From the NCBI RefSeq assembly GCF_018599195.1, contig NZ_JAHFVK010000001.1, positions 62,001 to 126,000 on the forward strand: a stretch of DNA of 64,000 nt, in the 5' to 3' direction. This stretch comes from Croceibacterium selenioxidans (GTDB lineage Bacteria; Pseudomonadota; Alphaproteobacteria; Sphingomonadales; Sphingomonadaceae). Below are positions 26,677-34,955 of the stretch, piece by piece. Each line of letters starts with the position of its first letter. The stretch's first letter is position 1. The notes beneath the pieces are model-generated. The model worked only from the letters and a program-made list of their open reading frames with translations, searched no databases and was not told the DNA's origin. The position numbers were made by a program, and so were the translations under genes.

Positions 26677-26823
26677 AAGTTGACACTTTTCGCGCGCTGG
26701 CGGTCGCAAGGTGACACTTTTCCGGCCCAAGGTGACAGTTTTGGGCGGAAAAGTGTCAACTTGGGCGGGCAAGGTGACAGAAATCCGTTGGACAGTGTCA
26801 CCCCGTCACCCCTTGTCACCTTG
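26677..26823. repeat. Cluster of AAGGTGACACTTTT-type repeats in both orientations
   Basis: At least seven copies of a motif near CAAGGTGACACTTTTCC occur in about 150 bp. Forward copies are at 26677-26691, 26707-26723, 26728-26744 and 26770-26780. Reverse copies are at 26747-26764, 26793-26802 and 26813-26823, with a shorter GTCACC at 26805. Spacing is irregular and there are no unique spacers, so it is not a CRISPR array. It may be a protein-binding array or a degenerate intergenic repeat element. Confidence 0.75.
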
Positions 26824-26832
26824 GAGTCCAAA

Positions 26833-26972
26833 AATCCTCCCTGTCGCGAAGCGATGGGGAGGGGGACCGTCCGCGAACCGGATGGTGGAGGGGCTGGCGG
26901 AGTGTCACTAGCCCCTCCGTCAGCCGCCTTCGGCGTCTGCCACCTCCCCATCGCTTCGCGACAGGGAGGATT
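26833..26972. repeat. 30-bp perfect inverted repeat, REP/BIME-like element
   Basis: The arm at 26833-26862 is the exact reverse complement of 26943-26972 (core CTGTCGCGAAGCGATGGGGA). The 80-bp interior contains a second palindrome, GGAGGGGCT at 26887-26895 with AGCCCCTCC at 26910-26918. The element ends 13 bp from the stop codon of the aldehyde dehydrogenase. It could fold as a long cruciform and act as a terminator, or be a non-autonomous mobile repeat dispersed in the genome. Confidence 0.75.
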
Positions 26973-26985
26973 GGATCAGCCAGTC

Positions 26986-28335
26986 TTACTGGTGGCGGTA
27001 GATCGCCCGCTCGTGCGAGAACGCCTTGAAGCCGAAGTAGCCGTGGTAGCTGCCCATGCCGCTCTGGTTGACGCCGCCGAAGGGCAAGCCGTTCTCCAGG
27101 TAGTGCGAGAACACGCCGTTGACGGTGACGCCGCCAGAGGAAGTGCGGGCGAGGATTTTGTCCACGTTCGCCTCGTCGTTGCTGTAGATGTACAGCGCCA
27201 GCGGCTTGTCGCGCGCTTCGATATATTCGATCACCTGGTCGAGGTTCTCGTAAGTCATGACCGGAAGGACCGGGGCGAAGATTTCCTCCTGCAGGATCTT
27301 CATCTGCGGGGTCACATCGGTCAGCATGGTCGGGTGGACCGTGAGGTCGTCGGCCTCCAGCACGCCGCCCGCGGCGACCGTGGCGCCCTGGGCCACAGCG
27401 TCATCGAACAGACCCTTCACGCGGGCGAAATTGCCGCCGTTGACGATCTGGGCGATGCGCTCCTTCTTGAGCTCGCCACCTTCGTAGAGATTGGCAGTGA
27501 CATTGGCCTTGAACCCATCGACCAGGCGCTGCTTCTGGTCTTCCTTCACGAACACGTAGTCGGGGCAGATGCAGGCCTGGCCGCCGTTGAACTGCTTGGC
27601 GCCAGCAAGGTCGGCAGCAATCTTGTCGATGTCGGCGCCGTCATCGATGATGACCGGCGACTTCCCGCCGAGTTCCAGGGTCACGGTAGCGAGGTGCTTG
27701 GCCGCCGCCTGCATCACGATCTTGCCGACGCGGGTGCTGCCGGTGAAGAAGATATGGCTGAACGGCAGCTCGAGCAGTTCCTGGGCGACGCTGACGTCCC
27801 CTTCGAACAGCGCCACTTCGTTCTCGTCGAAGACCTCGCGAATGATCACTCCGGCGATCTGCGCGGTGTTCGGGCAGAGGTCGGTCAGCTTGACCATGCA
27901 GCAGTTGCCCGCGGCCACCGCGGCGGCCACCGGGCCGAGCGTCAGGCCGAGCGGGAAGTTCCAGGGCCCGAGGATCAGGCACACGCCGCGCGCCTCGTAG
28001 GCGATCATGGCCTTGTCGTTCGGATTCTTCGAGGGGGTGACTTCGGTCGGCGTCATCCAGGTCTCGAGATTGTCGATGTTGAGCTGGATGTTGCCGACGA
28101 TGTTGAGCACCTCGGTGACGCGGATCTCACCCTCGGGCTTGCGGGTGTCCTTCTGCACGGCCGCGACGATGGCGTCCGCGTGAGCCAGGACGGAATCCTT
28201 GAGCCGGGCGAGCTTTGCCTTGCGCTGTTCGGCAGTCGAGGCCTTCACATCCCACTGATGGGCCTGCTGCAGCGCGAACACGCGTGCGAGTTCGGAGGAG
28301 GTATCGAGGATAGCTTGGGCGGTGCTGGACATCAT
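26986..28335 (-). CDS. Aldehyde dehydrogenase, coniferyl-aldehyde dehydrogenase-like
   Basis: 449 residues oxidising aldehydes to acids with NAD(P)+. Motifs: PWNFPLGLTLGPVAAAVAAGN, FTGSTRVGK, the catalytic Glu in TLELGGKSPVI, and the catalytic Cys in NGGQACICPDYV; the last is like the CalB subgroup (AGQTC.APDY). The NGVFSHYLENGLPFGGVNQSG C-terminus is typical of the membrane-associated class 3/CALDH branch. An N-terminal 68-codon open extension is basic and lacks similarity; the start at ATG ATG (28335/28332) gives MMSSTAQAILDTSSEL. Monocistronic. Confidence 0.9.
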   Translation of the reverse strand: MMSSTAQAILDTSSELARVFALQQAHQWDVKASTAEQRKAKLARLKDSVLAHADAIVAAVQKDTRKPEGEIRVTEVLNIVGNIQLNIDNLETWMTPTEVTPSKNPNDKAMIAYEARGVCLILGPWNFPLGLTLGPVAAAVAAGNCCMVKLTDLCPNTAQIAGVIIREVFDENEVALFEGDVSVAQELLELPFSHIFFTGSTRVGKIVMQAAAKHLATVTLELGGKSPVIIDDGADIDKIAADLAGAKQFNGGQACICPDYVFVKEDQKQRLVDGFKANVTANLYEGGELKKERIAQIVNGGNFARVKGLFDDAVAQGATVAAGGVLEADDLTVHPTMLTDVTPQMKILQEEIFAPVLPVMTYENLDQVIEYIEARDKPLALYIYSNDEANVDKILARTSSGGVTVNGVFSHYLENGLPFGGVNQSGMGSYHGYFGFKAFSHERAIYRHQ

Positions 28336-28564
28336 GGGTTCCGTCTGTGTTCGGCTTAGGGGATCGGCGGCTTCTAGAGAGTCTCTTGGCTGCCGGGGAG
28401 TGTCTTTTTGGCCCGGACGCCGGCTTGCTCGACAACGCGGAGCGTCGGGCTGGGGCCACGGTTGGACCGACAATTGGCGGGAAGAGAGAACATTTTGGGC
28501 TAAGCACCGTTGCCGATCAACGGCTTGTGCCGTCGGCAACCGACATCAGTTCAGGAGATGCGAT

Positions 28565-29632
28565 GTGGACTGGGAACGCGTGACCAGGCGCCACCTGTTC
28601 GCCATCGCGGCGGTCTCATCCGCCTCACTGACCGTGCGCCGTTGGGGCGGCCTGCTCATTCCCGCAGCCAACGCAGCCACCGTCACCAATCTCATACAGG
28701 GCCGAATCTTCAGCGGCACCCGGGGATCGGGGAGCGGCAGCGCGGGCGGAGAGGGCATCAGGATTGCCTCTGACGGAACGCGGATTGTGGACGGCGTATT
28801 TCAGGGCCTGGCCACCGGTGTCCGCATCTCAAAGCCGATCGGTCAGCTCAATGTCGAGAATAGCCGCGGCGACAATCTTCACCGCTTCCTCGACACAACG
28901 GCCGCTTCAGGACTTCCCGATGCCTCGCTCAGCGATTTCGTCATTCGAAACGTGCAGGCAGGAGAGCTTGAGCACGGCTTCCTTCGATTGCGCTATCAAT
29001 CGGCGCGGGGGCAGATCGAGGATGTCACCGCGACCTGCAGAAACAGCGGGGGCGATGCCTACTGCGTGGGCTTCGCGCTGGATGACCAGGCCCGCGAGAT
29101 TACTTACCAGCGAGTTTCCGCACACGGGTTCCGCGAGGCCAACAGCGCGGCGGGCAGCTACTGGAACGGCGACGGCTTCACCGACGAACGCGGCAACAGC
29201 GCCATCCGCTACCTTGACTGCCAGGCGACAGGGTGCACCGATGGCGGGTTCGACCTCAAGTCGGCAAGCGTAAAGCTCGAACGCTGCAAGGCCGAGGGGA
29301 ACAAGCGCAATTTCCGGTTGTGGAACAGCGGAGAGTTGCAGGATTGCGAGAGCACTGATCCGGTCTCTCGGGGCGGCAGTGGACGAACCGCCCATTTCTC
29401 CTTCCACGGTGATGTGGGCTCCTATCGCATTGTCCGGCCCAAGGTCCGTGCCCAACAAGGCAACACCTCTCCGGTCTTCCTTTTCAATACGAACTCACCC
29501 GCTCGCATCGTGATCGAGGAAGCGGATATCGAGGCGCCGTCGGCGGCGCTGATCGCTGTCGAGAACGGCCCGGCACCGATCATCGAGTTCGTCCCTCCGC
29601 GAACCGAGCAACGCATCGTCACCGCCAGCTAG
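28565..29632 (+). CDS. Tat-type exported right-handed beta-helix protein
   Basis: 355 residues, GTG start at 28565 with AGGAGA 6 bases upstream. The N-terminus has a twin-arginine-like signal (TRRHLFAIAAVSSASLTV, later PAANAA). The rest shows parallel beta-helix features: repeated short strands with regular Gly/Asn turns (GIRIASDGTRIVDGVFQG, IRNVQAGELEHGFLRLRY, DGGFDLKSASVKLERCKAEGN). Such folds occur in pectate lyases, epimerases and polysaccharide-modifying enzymes. As first gene beside an exopolysaccharide cluster it probably acts on the polymer. No catalytic residues identified. Confidence 0.75.
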   Translation: MDWERVTRRHLFAIAAVSSASLTVRRWGGLLIPAANAATVTNLIQGRIFSGTRGSGSGSAGGEGIRIASDGTRIVDGVFQGLATGVRISKPIGQLNVENSRGDNLHRFLDTTAASGLPDASLSDFVIRNVQAGELEHGFLRLRYQSARGQIEDVTATCRNSGGDAYCVGFALDDQAREITYQRVSAHGFREANSAAGSYWNGDGFTDERGNSAIRYLDCQATGCTDGGFDLKSASVKLERCKAEGNKRNFRLWNSGELQDCESTDPVSRGGSGRTAHFSFHGDVGSYRIVRPKVRAQQGNTSPVFLFNTNSPARIVIEEADIEAPSAALIAVENGPAPIIEFVPPRTEQRIVTAS

Positions 29633-29657
29633 AGCTGAGAGCGCGCTGTGGGTGGTC

Positions 29658-31043
29658 TCAGTACGCGTTGGGGTGGACGACGACGAGTGCCGTCTTCATG
29701 AGTATCTGGATGTCCCGCCCTATGGTCCAGCCTGAGATATACTCGAGATCGGCTTGCAACCTTTGCGTGAGATCGGCACGCTTATGCGTGGCCCCGCGGA
29801 AGCCGCGGACCTGGGCCAGGCCGGTGATGCCGGGCTTAAGAGCATGGCGATGCCAGTAGCGCTCGTCTACCTCCCAGAAGTGCTCCTGTCCGGCCAGCGA
29901 CCCCAGGGCGTGGGGCCGGGGACCGACCAAGCTCATCGACCCGAGGAGCACGTTGAACAGTTGGGGAAGCTCATCGAGACTGGTGCGCCGTAAGAAGTGG
30001 CCGACGCGAGTAACCCGGTCATCGTCTGCGCGGGTCGAAACGGTTCCATCCGCATCGCACATCTCCGTCCTCATGGTGCGGAACTTGAAGACCGTGAATA
30101 GCGAGTTGCCCCAGCCGACCCGGGATTGTCGAAAGAGAACCGGGCCTTTGCTGTCGAGCTTGATGGCACAGGCAATCGCAGCCAGAACCGGTGCGAGGAC
30201 GGCTAGCGCTAAAACCGCTAGTCCGAGATCGAAGCCCCGCTTGACGATCTGATCGGGTCGGCCGAGCGGACCCGATGCGATGACCATCGTAGACCCGCCG
30301 CTCATCCGGCCGACGCCGATCGGTCCCATCATTTCGAGATCGCGCTTGAGGATTTCGGCGCGGACATTCGCTCCCTTAAGCGACATGGCCCAATCATATT
30401 GAGCTTCCGGCCGGCAGGCGATGATGACCCGGTCGGCTCCTTCCAGAACCTCGGCGAGGCGCAACAACATGACCGGATCGCGCAGATTGGGTTCGATCCC
30501 GACATCCCGCGCATCGATGACCACCGCGTGCGCGGGGGCATCGACCTCCTCCCCGTCCACAATGACAAGTTCGGTAAGATAGCGGTTTTCGAAGACGTGC
30601 CCGCCAATCGCGCCTCCCGCCAGTCTGGCGAGCGCCAGCGCCGCGGGAACCAGGATCAGGGCGATCGCCAGGCCGGAGCGCCCGATCCCTCCCAGCGAGT
30701 AGCCTACGAGAAGAATGACCAGCAACGTGAAGACGGCCGCGATGACGGCCCGTGAGAGTCCTTTGCCGGGATATTGCAAAGCATCGATAGCATAGGCCCG
30801 CAAGTTGGTCGCGGCAGCGATGTAGATCGGCATCGCCGCGAGGGCGACAGGTCTCCAGTCAAAGCCACGCGACCAAAAGGCGCCAAGTTTGGCCGCAAGG
30901 GCGAGTGCCAAGGCTATCGCGACGATGTCGCCGACGAGCAGGACCATCGACATTTGCGCCCGCGCATGGCGCCGCGGTTCAAGCCGCCGCGAGAGGGCTT
31001 GCCGAGATTCAATGAAGCCATCGCGGAGAGTTTGAAAGTTCAA
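29658..31043 (-). CDS. Polyprenyl-phosphate sugar-1-phosphate transferase (exopolysaccharide priming)
   Basis: 461 residues. The N-terminal half has about four hydrophobic helices (MVLLVGDIVAIALALALAAKL, AVIAAVFTLLVILLVGYSL, LAIALILVPAALALARLAG) and a degenerate nucleotide-binding region. The C-terminal bacterial sugar transferase domain has KRGFDLGLAVLALAV, KGPVLFRQSRVGWG, VFKFRTMRT, FLRRTSLDELPQLFNVLLGSMSLVGPRP and KPGITGLAQVRG. It transfers a hexose-1-phosphate to undecaprenyl phosphate, the first step of repeat-unit assembly (WcaJ/ExoY type). It is oriented against the rest of the cluster. Confidence 0.93.
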   Translation of the reverse strand: MNFQTLRDGFIESRQALSRRLEPRRHARAQMSMVLLVGDIVAIALALALAAKLGAFWSRGFDWRPVALAAMPIYIAAATNLRAYAIDALQYPGKGLSRAVIAAVFTLLVILLVGYSLGGIGRSGLAIALILVPAALALARLAGGAIGGHVFENRYLTELVIVDGEEVDAPAHAVVIDARDVGIEPNLRDPVMLLRLAEVLEGADRVIIACRPEAQYDWAMSLKGANVRAEILKRDLEMMGPIGVGRMSGGSTMVIASGPLGRPDQIVKRGFDLGLAVLALAVLAPVLAAIACAIKLDSKGPVLFRQSRVGWGNSLFTVFKFRTMRTEMCDADGTVSTRADDDRVTRVGHFLRRTSLDELPQLFNVLLGSMSLVGPRPHALGSLAGQEHFWEVDERYWHRHALKPGITGLAQVRGFRGATHKRADLTQRLQADLEYISGWTIGRDIQILMKTALVVVHPNAY

Positions 31044-31236
31044 GAGCTACGCACCCGAAAAGAGACCCCGACCTTGTTGGGGCCTTCACGAGCGATGGAC
31101 GCGAATGTTCCTGAGGTAGCGCCGAACGGAGGAAATTGCGCGGTCAGCAGCAATCACGGCGCCGAAAACACCCGGCGTCGACCCCTGCCAGCCAATTTCG
31201 GACCGTCTCGACCGATCCAATCCTAAGTACTGGAGT

Positions 31237-31392
31237 TCAGAAAATCAGCAGAAAGAGACCCACCCACGCGAGCAGGCCAACCGACAATGCCACGCCAAAA
31301 GCGAGTACCGATTTTCGGGGTACTGCATCTGGCGCCGTCACCACGGCACGGCTCTTCACGTCTTCCAGCTTCACGATATTCTTTGCCAGCAT
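31237..31392 (-). CDS. Possible single-pass membrane miniprotein (51 residues)
   Basis: Minus strand ATG 31392 to TGA 31237: a polar basic N-terminus (MLAKNIVKLEDVKSRAVVT) followed by one long hydrophobic helix (VLAFGVALSVGLLAWVGLFL, then LIF) ending at the stop. The topology is of a short tail-anchored peptide. Weak points are a purine-rich AAGAGG directly abutting the ATG and an overlapping longer open frame on the same strand without protein-like features. It lies upstream of the sugar transferase on the same strand, so it could be cotranscribed. Confidence 0.45.
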   Translation of the reverse strand: MLAKNIVKLEDVKSRAVVTAPDAVPRKSVLAFGVALSVGLLAWVGLFLLIF

Positions 31393-31681
31393 CCTCTTGC
31401 CGCTCTTCGAACCACTGTCGCCGGCGGCCTATGTCCAGAATATACCCAAGCGTCTTTACACTCAAGCGCTCAACCGAATTGCTGAACACTTGGTCGCATT
31501 TCTACCTGCCCCTAAAATGGGCGGATCGGGACTAAGTTCCTGAGCCGAAACTAGAAAGACGGTCAGGGGCCCGCTCCACCGTGACTGACACCCAGCCGAA
31601 TCCCTTTGGAACCAGTAGGGAGACCCGCGGTTCTGCGTCAGGTGAGGATGTCGAGGGGCGGACGTCATTCAAGGATAACTG
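31393..31681. other. Leader region of the polysaccharide operon
   Basis: A 289-bp stretch before the Wzc-like gene; no gene seen. AAGGATAACTG just before ATG 31682 supplies the ribosome site. The promoter of the large plus-strand operon probably lies here. Confidence 0.45.
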
Positions 31682-33814
31682 ATGGACGCACTCACCAGTA
31701 ATTTCGGCCGCCGGGCTCCTGAGCCCGGCCTGATCGATATTCGCGGCATCGCGGGGATCATCCGTCGACGTGCCCTTCCTATCGCTTTGGTCATGGGGAT
31801 CGCCTTTTTTGGCGCCATTCTCGCCTATACCATGGCCAGTCCTACCTATTCCGCGACGGCACACGTCGCGATAGAACGGCAGGTGGAAGACGTTGTTCCG
31901 ATGGATTCCACACGCGAGCGGCCGGTGATGACAGATTCCTCGACGGTCGACACCGAGGTGCAGATTCTCCGGTCACCGACGATTGCTGCCGGCGTCGTCG
32001 ATCGGCTCGATCTCGCCCAGCGCGAGGGTTTCGGGTTCCCCGCCGATGCTTCGCCTCCGGCCGCGGAGGCGCTTCCGGCCGCTCGGGCCCGGGCCATCGA
32101 CGTGGTGCGCAATGGTCTCGACGTGAAGCGGGAGGGGACGTCCTACGCGATTGCCATCAGTTTTCCCTGGGGAGACCCGCAAACTTCGACGGAGATCGTG
32201 AACACCGCGGCTCAGGTCTATCTTGATTCACAAACCCAGGGTCTGTCGGCGCAAACCAACAAGCAGGTGGCTTTGTTGGCCGAACGTCTCGAGATGTTGC
32301 GCGACGATGTTCAGCAAGCAGAGGCTGACGTTGCGAGCTATCGTGATCAGACCAACCTGGTGGACATCTACAACGACAATGGCAACGCGCAGCAGCAGAT
32401 CGCCACGATCAACGGAATGCGGGCGCAGGCTCGGTCCGAGCAAGCTGCCGCCGCTTCTCGCGCTGCGAGCGGCCAAAGCGGTGACGTGGCCGAAATCCTC
32501 GATTCCCCGGTGATAAACCAGTTGCGCACTGAGGAAGCCCGGCTTCTCGCGAAGCAAGCTTCGATGAGCGTTCGCTATGGTCCCAACTACCCTGAGATGA
32601 CGCCCCTCAGCGAAGAGTTGGCGGTGGTGCGCAGCAAGATCGCCGAGGAAACTGGTCGTCTCAGCAGAAGCCTCGTAAGCGAGGCGAGGGCGGTGGGTAG
32701 CAAGGCAGGCTCGCTCAGCGGGTCTGTTGGCGAGGTGATCGGCAATGTGCGCGCAGGCAATCGGGCCTCGGTCCGTTTGGCCGAACTGGAACGCAACGCC
32801 GAGGCGGCTCGTGTCCTGTATTCGGCCATGCTTGAGCGCTATCGGCAGGCCGTTGCGACACAGGGCACCGAGCGCGGCAACGCCTACATTGTCTCTCTGG
32901 CGCCAATCCCGCGCGCGGCCACTTCGCCCAATCTCACGGTATACCTGCTAGTCGGCCTTCTCGCGGGCCTCGCGGGAGCGGCGATGATCGTGCTGCTGCT
33001 CGAGATGCTTGAGCGGGGCGTGCGGACGCGGCGTGAACTGGAAACTTCGCTCGGAGTTCCTGTCCTGGCCTCCGCTCCCGATCTCGCCACGGTCAATGGC
33101 GGTTCGCATTCGGTCCATGCACCGTTGGCAGCGAGCGACTATGCCCTGACCAATAGCGGCTCGCTATTTGGAGAAACGTTCCGCTCGATCCGCACAACCT
33201 TGCGTATTGGGCGGGGCGACCGGGACGCCAGGACAGTCGCGGTGATTTCCTCGATTCCCCATGAAGGCAAGACCACGGTCGCCCTCACACTTGCGCGGAC
33301 CACGGCAAAGCTCGGCCAACGCGTGGTGCTGGTCGATTGTGACGAGCGGCAACGGGGATCGAGCAGGGAATTCAGGACCGGCCCTGTCGGGTTGGCCCAG
33401 GTGCTGGCGGGCACGGCCCACTTCGAGGACGCGCTCATCACCGACGAGGAGACGGGCCTCAGCGTTTTGCCGCAGCTCAGGGGCGAAAGTCCCGACTACG
33501 ACATGTTCGCTTCAGACCGGATGCAGCAGCTGATCGACACCTTGGCCGACAGCTTCGATCTGGTCGTAATCGACACCGCACCGGTGCTGCAGATCGCGGA
33601 GGCACGGGCCCTGGCCGCCATGGCCGACAAGACGCTCTTTGTGGTCCGTTGGCGTGATACGCCCGTCCACACCGCGCGCATGGCGCTAGATCTGCTTGAG
33701 AGATCCGGCGCGGACGTTGCCGGTGCGGTACTCAACATGGTCGATATCCGCGCGCAGGCGAAATCGAGCGCCGAGACGCATCTCTACCGTGAGTACGAGA
33801 AGGAACCCGCCTGA
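31682..33814 (+). CDS. Wzc/ExoP-like polysaccharide co-polymerase with BY-kinase domain
   Basis: 710 residues. N-terminal Wzz domain (IRGIAGIIRRRALPIALVMGIAFFGAILAYTM first membrane helix; periplasmic coiled coil about 190-390; second helix LTVYLLVGLLAGLAGAAMIVLLLEML). C-terminal tyrosine-kinase-like P-loop domain: AVISSIPHEGKTTVALTLA (Walker A), VVLVDCDERQ (A') and DLVVIDTAPVL (B). The C-terminal Tyr cluster is minimal (only LYREYE). It controls polymer length and export. First gene of a long plus-strand set; the stop is 4 bp before the next start. Confidence 0.93.
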   Translation: MDALTSNFGRRAPEPGLIDIRGIAGIIRRRALPIALVMGIAFFGAILAYTMASPTYSATAHVAIERQVEDVVPMDSTRERPVMTDSSTVDTEVQILRSPTIAAGVVDRLDLAQREGFGFPADASPPAAEALPAARARAIDVVRNGLDVKREGTSYAIAISFPWGDPQTSTEIVNTAAQVYLDSQTQGLSAQTNKQVALLAERLEMLRDDVQQAEADVASYRDQTNLVDIYNDNGNAQQQIATINGMRAQARSEQAAAASRAASGQSGDVAEILDSPVINQLRTEEARLLAKQASMSVRYGPNYPEMTPLSEELAVVRSKIAEETGRLSRSLVSEARAVGSKAGSLSGSVGEVIGNVRAGNRASVRLAELERNAEAARVLYSAMLERYRQAVATQGTERGNAYIVSLAPIPRAATSPNLTVYLLVGLLAGLAGAAMIVLLLEMLERGVRTRRELETSLGVPVLASAPDLATVNGGSHSVHAPLAASDYALTNSGSLFGETFRSIRTTLRIGRGDRDARTVAVISSIPHEGKTTVALTLARTTAKLGQRVVLVDCDERQRGSSREFRTGPVGLAQVLAGTAHFEDALITDEETGLSVLPQLRGESPDYDMFASDRMQQLIDTLADSFDLVVIDTAPVLQIAEARALAAMADKTLFVVRWRDTPVHTARMALDLLERSGADVAGAVLNMVDIRAQAKSSAETHLYREYEKEPA

Positions 33815-33818
33815 TCCG

Positions 33819-34955
33819 ATGAGTAAGCGGATCGTGTTCGTTATTAACTCGCTGGCGGGTGGGGGTGCGGAGCGAGTCTTCAGTACCATCCTGTCGGCGT
33901 CTGCGCCTTATCGAGACGAATATGACGTCTCGGTCGCGCTCCTCGACCGCGAGGAGCGCGCCTACGGCCTGCCGCGCGACATGAGTGTGCAGCAACTCAA
34001 TAGCCGGCACAGCTTGCCGCGGAGCATCGCCGGACTGGCGCGAACGGCGAGGCGAGAGAAAGCTCAGCTTGCCGTTTCGTTTCTCACACGGTCGAATGTC
34101 GCTGCCGCCTTCGCCATGATGATGCGCCGGCAGCCCTTCGTCATCAGCGAGCGTGTCGATACCGCGGCGCACCTGGCGACTGGGCGATTTGCCTGGGCGA
34201 GCAAATTTCTGGTCCGTCTCACCTACCCGCGCGCGGCGGCGGTGATCGCAGTCTCGCACGGTGTCGCCGACACGCTTGTGAGCGACTTCGGCGTCGAGCG
34301 GCGGCGGATTTCGGTCGTCTTCAATCCCGTCGACCTTGACAGGATCGCCTCGCTCGCAGCCGAGGACCCCTCGATAGAGATGCGTGCGGACGACTGCATC
34401 GCCATGGGTCGGCTGGTCCCGAACAAGAACTTCGCCCTGGCCATCGAAGGGTTTGCCCGCAGCGGCCGGCGTGGACGCCTGGTGCTGATTGGCACCGGCC
34501 CCCTTCACGCAGAGTTGCGCGCGCTTGGCGACCAGTTGGGCCTCGGCGAGCGGCTGGTCATGCCCGGTTTCGTCGAGAACCCCTACGCGCTGTTGGCTCG
34601 CGGCGGCCTGTTCGTGCTGAGTTCCAATGCCGAGGGCTTCCCGAACGCACTGGTTGAGGCGATGGCTGTCGGCCTGCCCGTCGTCGCCACCGATTGCCGA
34701 TCCGGGCCAGCGGAGGTCCTGGCGACAAGTCTCGACGGCGTGAAGGTGGCCGAAGGCGAGGGCGGACTGCTCGTGCCGGCCAATGACGTTCCGGCCATGG
34801 CCGACGCTATTGGTCTTATGGGCGAGCCGGGCCGCGCTCGTGCCTTCGGAGAGCAAGGACGGCGGCGAGCGGCGGAGTTCAGCGTCGACAGGGCCGTTGG
34901 GGCGTACTGGGGAATTATCGAGTCCGTGATGGCAAATGGAGTGGCCGAGCCATGA
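33819..34955 (+). CDS. Glycosyltransferase family 4
   Basis: 378 residues with the GT-B fold: N-terminal GGGAER donor/acceptor loop (FVINSLAGGGAERVFSTIL) and the C-terminal GT4 signature around ESNAEGFPNALVEAMAVGLPVVATDCRSGPAEVL, where the EGFPN..VEAMA stretch holds the catalytic E-x7-E equivalent. It builds the repeat unit from a nucleotide sugar at the inner membrane. The stop overlaps the next gene by four bases (ATGA). Confidence 0.92.
   Translation: MSKRIVFVINSLAGGGAERVFSTILSASAPYRDEYDVSVALLDREERAYGLPRDMSVQQLNSRHSLPRSIAGLARTARREKAQLAVSFLTRSNVAAAFAMMMRRQPFVISERVDTAAHLATGRFAWASKFLVRLTYPRAAAVIAVSHGVADTLVSDFGVERRRISVVFNPVDLDRIASLAAEDPSIEMRADDCIAMGRLVPNKNFALAIEGFARSGRRGRLVLIGTGPLHAELRALGDQLGLGERLVMPGFVENPYALLARGGLFVLSSNAEGFPNALVEAMAVGLPVVATDCRSGPAEVLATSLDGVKVAEGEGGLLVPANDVPAMADAIGLMGEPGRARAFGEQGRRRAAEFSVDRAVGAYWGIIESVMANGVAEP

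Larger units (their letters stand above)
26480..26985. other. 506-bp intergenic region between the SLOG gene and the aldehyde dehydrogenase
   Basis: No convincing gene is seen on either strand. The first 190 bp hold the SLOG gene leader. The rest is occupied by a clustered AAGGTGACA-type repeat (26677-26823) and a 30-bp perfect inverted repeat (26833-26972). It is the most repeat-dense stretch of the window. Confidence 0.7.

Noticed and set aside
26677-26823. CRISPR array
   Set aside because: Repeats are short, unequally spaced, in both orientations and without unique spacers; no cas genes nearby.
26383-28359. 658-residue plus-strand open frame
   Set aside because: It is the antisense of the aldehyde dehydrogenase and of the repeat region. 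The minus strand has full family motifs, and the plus-strand translation has none.
31223-31489. 88-residue minus-strand frame near 31.3 kb
   Set aside because: Arg-rich without hydrophobic or domain pattern; the overlapping 51-residue frame with a membrane helix is more protein-like.
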